From: DASSBR01 sp035701285
GTDB lineage: Bacteria; Pseudomonadota; Gammaproteobacteria; Natronospirales; DASSBR01
Direction of reading: 5' to 3'
DNA: 32,915 nucleotides
NCBI GenBank assembly: GCA_035701285.1
Contig: DASSNT010000045.1
Span: 1 to 32,915 of the forward strand
Of the stretch, positions 15,989-24,272 are shown one piece after another. The notes beneath the pieces were generated by a model. The model searched no databases. It saw nothing but the letters and a program-made list of their open reading frames with translations, and was not told the DNA's origin. Positions within the stretch are counted from its first letter, which is position 1. Every line of letters begins with the position of its first letter. A program made the translations under genes and the position numbers.

Positions 15989-16525
15989 ATGCCAATCCGA
16001 AAATTCGAAAGTGCATCCCCAACAATAGGCGCCAACGTCTACATAGACCCATCCGCCGAAGTAATAGGCCAGGTCACCCTGGCCGACGACGCTTCAATCT
16101 GGCCCCGCACAGTTCTCCGCGGCGACGTCAACACAATAACGGTAGGTCCCCGCACCAACATCCAGGACGGCACCATAATCCACGTTACCCACGACGGCCC
16201 CTACACCCCCGGCGGCTGCGCAACAAAAATAGGCGCCGACGTCACCATAGGCCACGGCTGCATCATCCACGCCTGCACTATAGGCAACCGTTGCCTGATC
16301 GGCATGGGCGCAATCGTAATGGACGGCGTCGTAATCGAAGACGACGTCATAATTGCCGCTGGAAGCCTTATCAGCCCCAATAAGCGAATCAAATCGAACT
16401 ATCTTTATCGCGGCCAGCCGGCGCGTGAAGCGCGGCCGATAACCGACGAAGAGCATGAAATGCTAAAGTACTCCGCAGCTCACTACGTCCGGCTAAAGGA
16501 CAGGTACCTGAGCTCCGGTCAATAA
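15989..16525 (+). CDS. Gamma-class carbonic anhydrase-like protein (YrdA family)
   Basis: A 178-residue left-handed beta-helix protein with hexapeptide repeats. The presumed metal-binding His residues are His65 (GTIIHVTHDG), His89 and His94 (GHGCIIHACTIG), in the spacing of gamma-carbonic anhydrase/YrdA proteins. Activity as a carbonic anhydrase is often untested in this family. AAGGA sits about seven bases before the ATG. Codon use is unusual: about ten of the roughly 22 Ile codons are ATA, and ACA, CCA and GTA are frequent in the first 110 codons, unlike the GC-ending codons of neighbouring genes. Confidence 0.9.
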   Translation: MPIRKFESASPTIGANVYIDPSAEVIGQVTLADDASIWPRTVLRGDVNTITVGPRTNIQDGTIIHVTHDGPYTPGGCATKIGADVTIGHGCIIHACTIGNRCLIGMGAIVMDGVVIEDDVIIAAGSLISPNKRIKSNYLYRGQPAREARPITDEEHEMLKYSAAHYVRLKDRYLSSGQ

Positions 16526-16679
16526 GGTGGAATCCGCTAGGAATTCGGGGGCATAACGAAACCGCGTTGCTTGCTACACATGGGTATGGGCAGGCTTATG
16601 GAACCCGGCCCGGTCCATCGACCTGACCGTTCCGTATGATTGATGCTACATTCCCCGAATAAGCCGTAATAAGCCTGGT

Positions 16680-17696
16680 ATGTGCGTCGTGAAGTATCTC
16701 GTTCTCGCCATAATGACAACAGCACTGGCCTTATCCGCCGCGTCAGCGAATAGTGCAGCAAAAAAAGCATCAGACGACGGCATAATTAACGTTGCTGTCG
16801 TCCTAAGCGACCATATTCAGGTGATCGCCTTCGCCGGGCCTTGGAAAGTCTTCCAGGACGTTAGTGTCAAAAACGGCCAGGGTAAGTCTTTCAGGCCTTA
16901 CCACCTCTATACAGTGGCGCCGACTGATGGCCCCATACACACTACTGGCACAAATGGTCGAGGAATGACTATCGTGCCGGATTATACGTTTGCGGACGCA
17001 CCGGCCCCGGATATTGTTGTGCTCGCACCGCAAGCCGGTGGTCCCGGCCTTACCGCATGGCTCAAGCAACTCCATGCAAAGCACAAAACGATCATGTCGG
17101 TGGGCCAAGGCGCCCGTACGCTAGCACGCGCCGGGTTGTTGCAAGGAAAGGACGCCACCTTGCACCACTTCGACTATGGACACTTTGCTAACGACTTTCC
17201 GGATATTAATGTGGTCAGGCAAGTGCGCTACGTGCAGGCCGATCCGACTACGTTCACTGCCGCCGGCATGACTTCGGGCATCGATCTGGCATTGCATCTT
17301 GTCGCGAAACGCTTCGGTCAAGAAGTCGCGCAGCAAACGGCGGATTACATGGAGTACACGGGCACGGCGTGGAAAACCAACAAAACGAAAGCCTATCCGC
17401 TCCCGGTAAGACACATGAATTTATCAGGTAAACTCGCCCCCGACGCCGTAATTGTACTGCACATGGCCTTTCGCGGCGCCTCGCTCTCCGGCAAGCCCAC
17501 CACCGATATTCCGGCATGGAATGTCACTGCGGTCCCCACCTCAGTAAAATTTGGCGCTGGTCAGTGGAAGTTCAAGTTGCAGATCAATGGCCAGCCGGCT
17601 ACGTTCACTGGCCAAGTGCAGAGAACCACGGGAGGGATAAAAGGCGCTCTCGTCTACGACGGAAAATCCTATCCGTTGACGCTGCGGCCGCGCTGA
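16680..17696 (+). CDS. Exported DJ-1/PfpI-like protein lacking the catalytic cysteine
   Basis: A 338-residue protein with an N-terminal signal peptide (hydrophobic to about residue 22, Ala-Ser-Ala-Asn cleavage region), so probably periplasmic. Residues about 36-225 resemble the class-I glutamine-amidotransferase-like DJ-1/PfpI domain as found in GlxA-type proteins: VAVVLSDHIQVIAFAGPWKVF, then SVGQGARTLARAGLLQGKDAT, then VAQQTADYMEYTG. In relatives the nucleophile motif reads SVCTG; here Cys is replaced by Gly142, so the usual chemistry is not expected. Residues about 250-338 form an extra domain of unknown type. GTG at 16689 is an alternative start; neither has a good ribosome binding site. 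Local base composition is more AT-rich than flanking genes, consistent with transfer. Confidence 0.72.
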   Translation: MCVVKYLVLAIMTTALALSAASANSAAKKASDDGIINVAVVLSDHIQVIAFAGPWKVFQDVSVKNGQGKSFRPYHLYTVAPTDGPIHTTGTNGRGMTIVPDYTFADAPAPDIVVLAPQAGGPGLTAWLKQLHAKHKTIMSVGQGARTLARAGLLQGKDATLHHFDYGHFANDFPDINVVRQVRYVQADPTTFTAAGMTSGIDLALHLVAKRFGQEVAQQTADYMEYTGTAWKTNKTKAYPLPVRHMNLSGKLAPDAVIVLHMAFRGASLSGKPTTDIPAWNVTAVPTSVKFGAGQWKFKLQINGQPATFTGQVQRTTGGIKGALVYDGKSYPLTLRPR

Positions 17697-17761
17697 TATC
17701 CACTATGATGCGTGGCCTGTTTCCGAGTCGGTGGTAAGGGCGACAAAAGAGTAACGCCGGC

Positions 17762-18319
17762 ATGAACGGTGCTATGAGCAAAAACACTTCTTGTTTTAAA
17801 GCGAAACTGTTGCGGCCAGCGGCGCTGGAAAATGGCGACGGGTGGGCCTTTCTCGTTCTGCCGAAAGATGTCAGTGCCACGCTTCCCAGACGCGGCATGA
17901 CGACGGTCGAGGGCACGATCAACGGCTTTCCGTTTCAAGCCACGCTCGAGCCGGACGGGCAACTGAGTCATTGGCTCAAGGTGGACAGTCCGATGTGCGA
18001 AGGGGCGGGCGCAAACGTCGGCGACATCGTTGCGCTGGAGATCGCGCCGGTCGAACAGGAACCGGAACCCGAAGTTCCGGACGATCTGCGCGAAGCGCTG
18101 GCCGCCGCCCCGAAGGCACAGACGGTGTGGTCCGAGACCACAGCCGTTGCGCGTCTGGACTGGATCCATTGGATCACTTCAGCGAAGCAGTCAAAGACTC
18201 GCGCGCGCCGGGTAGCCAACGCGTGCGACATGCTCGCTTCCGGCAAGCGGAGGGTCTGCTGTTTTGACCCGTCCGGATTCTATAGCAAGGCTTTTGGTGC
18301 GCCCAAAGCCGCGGATTAG
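17762..18319 (+). CDS. DUF1905 / YdeI (OmpD-associated)-like protein
   Basis: A 185-residue cytoplasmic protein. Residues about 10-98 match the DUF1905 fold pattern (WAFLVLPKDVSATLPRRGMT, then VEGTINGFPFQATLEPDG and VGDIVALEIAP). Residues about 105-170 resemble the YdeI/OmdA domain (VPDDLREALAA, then WIHWITSAKQSKTRARRVAN and DMLASGKRRVCCFD). Function is not known for either domain; OmdA was named for an association with OmpD expression in Salmonella. A second Met four codons in (17774) could be the start. It stands alone between two genes on the same strand. Confidence 0.78.
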   Translation: MNGAMSKNTSCFKAKLLRPAALENGDGWAFLVLPKDVSATLPRRGMTTVEGTINGFPFQATLEPDGQLSHWLKVDSPMCEGAGANVGDIVALEIAPVEQEPEPEVPDDLREALAAAPKAQTVWSETTAVARLDWIHWITSAKQSKTRARRVANACDMLASGKRRVCCFDPSGFYSKAFGAPKAAD

Positions 18320-18365
18320 ATGAAATTAATGCCGTTCGTTTTATAAATAAAAAAAGGGGGAAATC

Positions 18366-19235
18366 ATGAAGCGACATGTCGCTTGCCTGCTGCTGCTCAA
18401 CCTTCTGCTGATCCCGCCGCTGCTCGCGGTGCCGTGCGAGCCGCCGCCGGTGATGCTGCCCGAGGTTCATCACGCCGGCGATCCGATCGACGTGTCGGCG
18501 TACTGGATCAGCGAAAAGCTCGACGGCGTGCGCGGCCGCTGGGACGGCGAAAAGCTGTGCACGCGCGGCGGCCATCGCATCAACGTGCCGGCCTGGTTTA
18601 CCGCGAACTGGCCGGACGTACCGCTCGACGGCGAGCTATGGATCGGGCGCGGGCGCTTTGCCGAGGTCAGTGGCGTGGTGCGGGCTGGCGATCCCGACGA
18701 TCCGCGCTGGCACGATGTGCATTTCATGGTGTTCGATCTGCCGGCGCACGGCGGCCCGTTCGACGCGCGCGTCATGCGGATGCGCACCTTGCTCGACAAT
18801 CCGGACATCCCGTGGTTGCGGCCGATCAGGCAGTTTCGGCTGAAGACGGTCGCTCAACTCGACGCGCGGCTCAAACAGATCGAATCGGCAGGCGGTGAAG
18901 GCCTCGTGTTGCAGCGCCATGACGCGCTGTACGAGGCTGGCCGGAGCGACACGTTGCTCAAATACAAGCCGTACGACGATGCCGAGGCACGCGTCATCGG
19001 TTACACGCCGGGCGAAGGCAAGTACGAGGGGATGATGGGCTCACTGATCGTCGAGCGGCCGGACGGGCTGCGGTTTCGGCTCGGTACCGGCTTTACCGAC
19101 GCCCAGCGCGCCGACCCGCCGCCGATCGGCAGCTGGGTGACCTATCGCTACAACGATTTTACCGTCAATGGCGTGCCGCGTTTCGCGCGCTTCCTGCGGA
19201 TTCGGCCGGAGATGCCGCCGCCGGATGCGGAGTAG
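18366..19235 (+). CDS. ATP-dependent DNA ligase, exported LigE type
   Basis: A 289-residue minimal ligase: nucleotidyltransferase domain plus OB-fold, no other domains. The N-terminus is a signal peptide (Lys-Arg, then a Leu-rich core to about residue 21), typical of LigE proteins thought to act in the periplasm. The adenylated Lys51 lies in SEKLDGVRGRWDG. Further nucleotidyltransferase motifs are LDGELW, FMVFDLP, EGLVLQR and LLKYKPYDD, all intact. The OB domain ends near residue 280. AGGGGGAAA precedes the ATG. The role suggested for the family is sealing nicks in extracellular or incoming DNA. Its stop abuts the convergent aroE stop with no spacer. Confidence 0.92.
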   Translation: MKRHVACLLLLNLLLIPPLLAVPCEPPPVMLPEVHHAGDPIDVSAYWISEKLDGVRGRWDGEKLCTRGGHRINVPAWFTANWPDVPLDGELWIGRGRFAEVSGVVRAGDPDDPRWHDVHFMVFDLPAHGGPFDARVMRMRTLLDNPDIPWLRPIRQFRLKTVAQLDARLKQIESAGGEGLVLQRHDALYEAGRSDTLLKYKPYDDAEARVIGYTPGEGKYEGMMGSLIVERPDGLRFRLGTGFTDAQRADPPPIGSWVTYRYNDFTVNGVPRFARFLRIRPEMPPPDAE

Positions 19236-20051
19236 TCAGGGCCTCCATTCGCGGCCATCGCGAAGCACCTCGGTCGTGTTCGGCCGGACGCCGCGCCACA
19301 GGTAAAAGGATTCGGCTGCCTGCTCGACCAGCATGCCCCAGCCGTCCAGTACCCGCGCCGCATTGTGTGTACGCGCCCAGTCGAGAAACGGTTTGGCTGC
19401 AGCGCCGTAGCTCAGGTCGTAGCCGAACCACGCGCGAGCCAGCAGTTCCGCCGGTGGCGCGACTGCAGCGCCGCCATGGCCGGCGGCAGTCGCGTTGACG
19501 ACGAGATCAAATCGGGTGTCGGGCCAGTTTTCCAACCCGCCGCCGGTGACGTGCTCGCCGTAACAGTTCGCGAGTTCGGTGGCACGTGCGGCGGTGCGGT
19601 TGGCGATGTGCAGCCGCGCGGGGTGCTGTTCCAGTAACGGGCCGAAAATGCCTCGCGCGGCACCGCCGGCCCCGAGTACCAGAATGTTCTTTCCGTCGAT
19701 CCGAATGAGGCTGTTGACCGCGAGGTCCCGGACGAAGCCGATGCCGTCGGTGTTGTCGCCTGTCAGGGTGCCGTCGCTGTCCTGCCACAGCGTGTTCGCG
19801 GCTGCCGCCGCGCGTGCACGCGGTGTCACGCGTGCAGCGTACGTGCATGCATCGGCCTTGAACGGGAGCGTGACATTAAGCCCTTTGCCGCCCGAGGTGA
19901 AGAAGTCATCCACCGCGCTCCGGAAATCGGCCGGCGCGACTTCGCGCTTCTCGTAGCGCAGCGCCTGCCCGGTTTGCGCGGCGAACGCGGCGTGAATTTG
20001 CGGCGAGACGCTGTGCGCGACCGGGTTGCCGAACAGCGCGTAGCGATCCAC
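19236..20051 (-). CDS. aroE: Shikimate dehydrogenase
   Basis: AroE reduces 3-dehydroshikimate to shikimate with NADPH in aromatic amino-acid synthesis. The open frame extends far upstream, but the homologous start is the GTG at 20051-20049 (Val-Asp-Arg-Tyr-Ala-Leu-Phe-Gly-Asn-Pro), sharing one base with the pit stop codon; this gives 271 residues. Motifs: HSVSPQIHAAF, NVTLPFK with the catalytic Lys, DNTDGIGFV, the dinucleotide loop GAGGAARGI, and NRTAARATELA for NADP binding. The C-terminal DGWGMLVEQAAESFYLWRG matches the family. In many gammaproteobacteria aroE follows hemF; here it follows pit. Confidence 0.95.
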   Translation of the reverse strand: MDRYALFGNPVAHSVSPQIHAAFAAQTGQALRYEKREVAPADFRSAVDDFFTSGGKGLNVTLPFKADACTYAARVTPRARAAAAANTLWQDSDGTLTGDNTDGIGFVRDLAVNSLIRIDGKNILVLGAGGAARGIFGPLLEQHPARLHIANRTAARATELANCYGEHVTGGGLENWPDTRFDLVVNATAAGHGGAAVAPPAELLARAWFGYDLSYGAAAKPFLDWARTHNAARVLDGWGMLVEQAAESFYLWRGVRPNTTEVLRDGREWRP

Positions 20052-21304
20052 TACCCCAAAATCAGCCGGATCAGGTAGAAGATCAGCATGGACAGCAGCG
20101 CGCCGGCCGGCACCGTTACCACCCACGACAGCAGGATGCCGCGGACGACGCGCAGGTCGATGGCCGCGATACCGCGGGCGAGCCCGACGCCGAGAATCGC
20201 GCCCACCAGCGTTTGGGTGGTCGAGACCGGCATGCCGATCCCGGAACCGACCACGATGGTGGTGGCGGCGGCGAGTTCGGCGGAAAAGCCGCGGCTCGGC
20301 GTGAGGGCGGTAATGCCTTCCCCGACGGTGGCAATGACTTTGCGGCCGAAAGTCGCGAGGCCAACGACGATGCCGGCGCCGCCGAGCATCAGCACCCATA
20401 GCGACATCGTTGACGTCTGGCCGACTGCCCCGCCGTTGCCGACGATGCTGACGACCGCCGCGACCGGGCCGATGGCGTTGGCCACATCGTTCGAGCCGTG
20501 GGCGAAGGCCATCGAGCAGGCCGTCACGACCTGCAGCACGCCGAACAGCCGCTCGATGGTGCCGAAATGAAGCTCGCGATTGTTGCCGGGGTCGACGGTA
20601 ATGCGGCGCACCACGATCGCGCCCAACCCGGCGATCAGGGCGCCGATCCCGACCGCCAGCGTGTACGATTCCATCATCGACAGCGGCAGGCCGATGTGCG
20701 ACAGCCCTTCGAGCAGCGTCACAGCGCTGATCGTGAACGCCGCCAGGAACATGTACAGCGGCACCAGCCGGCGGGCGGCGGCCAGCGGATCGTGTCGCTC
20801 CAGTATGAATTTCTGCACACTGGTGAAGATCAGGTAAGACAACACGCCGGCGACGATGGGCGACATCACCCAGCCGAGCACGATGGTGGCCACCGAGCCC
20901 CAATGCACCGTTTCGACACCGACGCCGACCGCCGCAAAACCGACAATCGCGCCGACGATGGAATGCGTGGTCGAAACCGGCCAGCCGTAGCGCGAGGCAA
21001 TCATCAGCCACAGGCCCGACGCGAGCAGCGACGCCAGCATGCCGTAGATCAGCAGTTCCGGCTGATGCGCGAAGACACCGACATCGACAATGCCTTTGCG
21101 AATCGTCGCGGTTACCTGGCCGCCGGCGAGCACGGCGCCGCTGAACTCGAAGATCGCGGCGATGATCAGCGCCTGCTTGATGGTAACGGCTTTGGAGCCG
21201 ATCGAGGTCGCCATGGCGTTGGCGACGTCGTTGGCGCCGATGCCCCAGGCCATGAACAGGCCAAAGATGGCCGTCAGCGTCAGATAGAGTACCGCGTGAT
21301 CCAT
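20051..21304 (-). CDS. pit: Inorganic phosphate transporter, PiT family
   Basis: A 417-residue inner-membrane symporter with about ten helices. The two inverted PiT signature repeats are present: GIGANDVANAMATSIGSK near the N-terminus (residues ~22-39) and AHGSNDVANAIGPVAAVVS in the second half, plus the PVSTTHSIVGAI and PVSTTQTLVGAI motifs after each repeat. These bind phosphate and sodium or protons. The DUF47 partner gene ends 16 bases upstream. The stop overlaps the aroE start by one base. PiT proteins are low-affinity phosphate or metal-phosphate importers. Confidence 0.95.
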   Translation of the reverse strand: MDHAVLYLTLTAIFGLFMAWGIGANDVANAMATSIGSKAVTIKQALIIAAIFEFSGAVLAGGQVTATIRKGIVDVGVFAHQPELLIYGMLASLLASGLWLMIASRYGWPVSTTHSIVGAIVGFAAVGVGVETVHWGSVATIVLGWVMSPIVAGVLSYLIFTSVQKFILERHDPLAAARRLVPLYMFLAAFTISAVTLLEGLSHIGLPLSMMESYTLAVGIGALIAGLGAIVVRRITVDPGNNRELHFGTIERLFGVLQVVTACSMAFAHGSNDVANAIGPVAAVVSIVGNGGAVGQTSTMSLWVLMLGGAGIVVGLATFGRKVIATVGEGITALTPSRGFSAELAAATTIVVGSGIGMPVSTTQTLVGAILGVGLARGIAAIDLRVVRGILLSWVVTVPAGALLSMLIFYLIRLILG

Positions 21305-21320
21305 TCAGTCGATCTTTTGT

Positions 21321-21998
21321 TCAGCGAGCCAGAAGCAGTTGCAGTGCGGTGCCGATGCCGTGGCAGATGTCGGCGATATCGCCGATCCATTCGATGGTTT
21401 TGTAGATAAACATCACGTCCACCGGCGGCAGTTCCTGCTCCAGCGGGAACAGCTTGGTGCGCAGTTCGACCTGGATCGCGTCGGTGTCGGATTCGATGCG
21501 GTCGAGCTCGACGATCATCGACTCGACCAGGTCGGCCTCCGCGCCGCGGAAACCGGTTTCGAACAATTCGCCCAGTTCGCCGACGCTGCTATAGGCCTGC
21601 TCGGTCGCGTCGATGCAACGCTGCACGTGGCGCAGAAACAGATCGTGCAGCGGCGTCGGTATCACCATGCGCCGCCCGCCCATCAGGCCGGTGATGTCCT
21701 TGGTCTTGTTGGCGATGCTGTCCTGGGCTTGCAGCAGGTTGAGCAGATCGGCGCGCGCCACCGGCATGAACAGGCTGTTCGGCAGGTGCAGGCGCAGCTC
21801 GCGCTTCATCGCATCCGCCTGATGCTCAAGTTCGATGATCGAGCGCCGCAGCGTTCCTGCCTGGTCCCAGTCCGCGGCAACGACCGCCTCGGCGTACGGC
21901 TTCAGTTGGCGCACGCACTCGACGACCTTCGCCATGTGCTCCTGCAGCGGCTTGATCGGCGAGCGTCCAAAGATACCGGTGAAATAGCTGTTGGCCAT
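21321..21998 (-). CDS. DUF47/TIGR00153 PhoU-like Pit accessory protein
   Basis: A 225-residue helical protein starting MANSYFTGIFGRSPIKPLQEHM, with later PhoU-like helices (SIIELEHQADAMKRELR and LDRIESDTDAIQVELR) whose acidic Glu-x-x-x-Asp repeats fit the metal-binding helices of the PhoU fold. Such genes are almost always paired with pit and are thought to modulate the transporter. Here the pair is separated by 16 bases. It follows hemB by 34 bases on the same strand. Confidence 0.9.
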   Translation of the reverse strand: MANSYFTGIFGRSPIKPLQEHMAKVVECVRQLKPYAEAVVAADWDQAGTLRRSIIELEHQADAMKRELRLHLPNSLFMPVARADLLNLLQAQDSIANKTKDITGLMGGRRMVIPTPLHDLFLRHVQRCIDATEQAYSSVGELGELFETGFRGAEADLVESMIVELDRIESDTDAIQVELRTKLFPLEQELPPVDVMFIYKTIEWIGDIADICHGIGTALQLLLAR

Positions 21999-22032
21999 AC
22001 AGGTAGTGTAAGGGTTGATTGTGAAGTTCTTG

Positions 22033-23058
22033 TTACAGCACAGGGTTGTTCTGCCCCAGCCACCCGGCCGCGCGCCTGGCGAAGTACGTCAGGATACCGT
22101 CGGCGCCGGCGCGCTTGAAGCACATCAGGCTTTCCAGTACCGCGGCGCGCTCGTCCAGCCAGCCGCGCTCGACCGCCGCCATCAGCATCGCGTACTCGCC
22201 GCTCACCTGGTAGGCGAAGGTCGGCGCGGCGAAGCGGTCTTTGACGCGGCGGATCACGTCCAGGTACGGCAGGCCGGGCTTCACCATGACCATGTCCGCG
22301 CCTTCGGCCAGGTCGAGCGCCACCTCGGCCAGTGCCTCGTCGCTATTCGCCGGATCCATCTGGTAGGTCGACTTGTCGCCCTTGAGCGCGCCGGCCGAGC
22401 CGACCGCATCGCGGAACGGGCCGTAGAAATGCGACGCGTACTTGGCGGCGTACGCCATAATGCGCGTGTTGGTGAAGCCGTGTTCGTCCAGCGCCGTGCG
22501 GATCGCGCCGACGCGGCCGTCCATCATGTCCGACGGGGCGACCATGTCGGCGCCCGCTTCGGCCTGCGATACCGCCTGCCTGACCAGCACGTCGACGGTC
22601 TCGTCATTCAGCACATAGCCGCCGGCGTCGGTAATGCCGTCCTGGCCGTGACTGGTAAAAGGATCGAGTGCGACGTCGGTAATAACGCCGAGCGTCGGCA
22701 CGGCCGCTTTCAACGCGCGCGTCGCTCGCTGCGCCAGGCCATCCGGGTTGTACGTCTCGGCCGCGTCGAGCGACTTCAGCGCCGGCGGCGTCACCGGGAA
22801 CAGCGCCACCGCGGGCACGCCCAGGGCGGCGGCCGACTCGGCTTCCTTGACGAGCAAATCAATGCTCAGCCGCTCGACCCCCGGCATCGACTCAACCGGC
22901 TCGCGCCGATTCTCGCCGTCGAGCACGAACAGCGGATAGATCAGGTCGTCGGGGCTTAGATGGTTCTCGCGAACCAGGCGGCGCGTAAACGCGTCGCGGC
23001 GCAGCCGGCGCTTGCGGACGGCGGGAAACCGGCCGTTATATGATTTGGAATTCGGCAT
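22033..23058 (-). CDS. hemB: Delta-aminolevulinic acid dehydratase (porphobilinogen synthase)
   Basis: HemB condenses two 5-aminolevulinate molecules to porphobilinogen, the second common step of tetrapyrrole synthesis. The start is the ATG at 23058 (MPNSKSYNGRFP), not 24 codons upstream. The 341-residue product has Schiff-base lysines Lys206 (MAYAAKYAS) and Lys260 (MVMVKPGLPYLD) and APSDMMDGRVGAIR. The metal-site loop reads DVALDPFTSHGQDG, with Asp in place of the three zinc-binding Cys, as in the magnesium-dependent Pseudomonas enzyme. It heads a run hemB-DUF47-pit-aroE. Confidence 0.96.
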   Translation of the reverse strand: MPNSKSYNGRFPAVRKRRLRRDAFTRRLVRENHLSPDDLIYPLFVLDGENRREPVESMPGVERLSIDLLVKEAESAAALGVPAVALFPVTPPALKSLDAAETYNPDGLAQRATRALKAAVPTLGVITDVALDPFTSHGQDGITDAGGYVLNDETVDVLVRQAVSQAEAGADMVAPSDMMDGRVGAIRTALDEHGFTNTRIMAYAAKYASHFYGPFRDAVGSAGALKGDKSTYQMDPANSDEALAEVALDLAEGADMVMVKPGLPYLDVIRRVKDRFAAPTFAYQVSGEYAMLMAAVERGWLDERAAVLESLMCFKRAGADGILTYFARRAAGWLGQNNPVL

Positions 23059-23171
23059 CGGACACAGACGCTGATTGCAGGCCCGATAGAGTAAAGCAAA
23101 CGCACCCGGCGAGCCAGCGCCTGGACCCAAAGAAGCCCGTTCGCAATCCGGCTGCGCCGGGGCGTGCGCCG

Positions 23172-23567
23172 TTAGCCGCTCTTCACCTTCAGGTTGTTCG
23201 TGACGTCGGTGACGCCGTTGGTGTTGCGGGCGATGCGTTCGGCCAGGTTTTTTTCCGCGTCGGTGGTCACCGTGCCGCTCAGGGTCACGACACCGCTGTT
23301 GGTCTCGACGTGGATATCCATACCGGACGTGCTCGAATTGGCCAGCAACTTCGACTTCACCGCGGCGGTAATCGCCGTATCCGATGCCGCAGTCTGAGCC
23401 TGGTCGGCCATTTGACCGGCCTCGCTTTGCGCGTTGTTGACCGTGGCCTGGGTCTGTTCTCCAGCGGTCTGGCCATCCGTGCCGCTGCCATTATCCTGCC
23501 CGCAAGCGGCCAGGCCCAGTCCTGCCGCGAGGACTGCGGCGGTCATCAGTAACGGGGAAATACGCAT
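23172..23567 (-). CDS. BON-domain lipoprotein
   Basis: A 131-residue protein. The signal peptide ends in lipobox LAAC with Cys22, followed by a Gly/Gln/Thr-rich linker (to about residue 60) and one BON domain (about 62-131) containing AITAAVKSKLLAN and VTLSGTVTTDAEKNLAERIA, then VTDVTNNLKVKS. BON domains bind phospholipid and occur in osmotic-stress proteins such as OsmY. AGGAGG lies seven to eight bases before the ATG. It is 113 bases upstream of hemB on the same strand; a GC-rich hairpin-prone spacer separates them, so cotranscription is uncertain. Confidence 0.9.
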   Translation of the reverse strand: MRISPLLMTAAVLAAGLGLAACGQDNGSGTDGQTAGEQTQATVNNAQSEAGQMADQAQTAASDTAITAAVKSKLLANSSTSGMDIHVETNSGVVTLSGTVTTDAEKNLAERIARNTNGVTDVTNNLKVKSG

Positions 23568-23678
23568 AAGAGCCTCCTTTGCATGTTATGCGATTGGATG
23601 TTGATCCTGAGTCAGTATAGCAAATACGATTTAACAAAACGCGACGCTTTGTCGCCTCGATGTCTTAGACTGATATAC

Positions 23679-24272
23679 ATGAACGAATCCGAATTGCCAA
23701 CCCGGTCACGCTGCGCTTGGGCGCCGCCCGATGATGCGGCCTATGTCGACTACCACGACCATGAATGGGGCGTGCCGGTGCACGACGAGCGGACCCTGTT
23801 CGAGTTTCTGATTCTGGAGGGCGCGCAGGCGGGGCTGTCGTGGGCGACCGTGTTGCGCAAGCGCGCGGGGTATCGCGAAGCGTTTGCCGACTTCGAGCCT
23901 GCCGAGGTCGCCCGCTTCGACCGCCGCCGGCTGGCCCGCCTGCTGCAAAATCCGGGCATCATCCGCAACCGTCTCAAGGTGGAATCGGCGGTAGTCAATG
24001 CCCGCGCATTCCTGGCCGTGCAGGAAAGCCACGGCAGCTTCGACGCGTTTTTGTGGCGCTATGTCGACGGCCTGCCGATCCACAACCGGTGGACAAGCCA
24101 GAACGAGGTGCCGCCGCGGACCGCGCTGTCGGATACGTTGTCGAAGGACCTGAAGAAGCTCGGCTTCAAGTTCGTCGGCTCGACGATCTGCTATTCGATG
24201 ATGCAGGCGGTCGGCCTCATCAACGATCACATTACGACCTGCTTTCGCCACCGGGAGCTGACAGGCCGATGA
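23679..24272 (+). CDS. tag: DNA-3-methyladenine glycosylase I
   Basis: Tag removes 3-methyladenine from alkylated DNA. The 197-residue protein contains the zinc ligands in E. coli Tag order: Cys12 (RCAWA), His26 (DYHDHEWG), His184 and Cys188 (NDHITTC). The base-binding pocket residues are in LEGAQAGLSWATVL (Glu47, Trp55), followed by GIIRNRLKVESAVVNA and LKKLGFKFVGSTICYSMMQA. The ATG at 23679 has no Shine-Dalgarno; TATAC lies directly before it. Starting further upstream would add 32 unconserved residues. The TGA overlaps the kinase start by three bases. Confidence 0.95.
   Translation: MNESELPTRSRCAWAPPDDAAYVDYHDHEWGVPVHDERTLFEFLILEGAQAGLSWATVLRKRAGYREAFADFEPAEVARFDRRRLARLLQNPGIIRNRLKVESAVVNARAFLAVQESHGSFDAFLWRYVDGLPIHNRWTSQNEVPPRTALSDTLSKDLKKLGFKFVGSTICYSMMQAVGLINDHITTCFRHRELTGR

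Noticed and set aside
23640..23657. Short hairpin GCGAC-GCTTT-GTCGC before tag as an attenuator
   Set aside because: The stem is only five base pairs with no T-run and no leader peptide; too weak to call.
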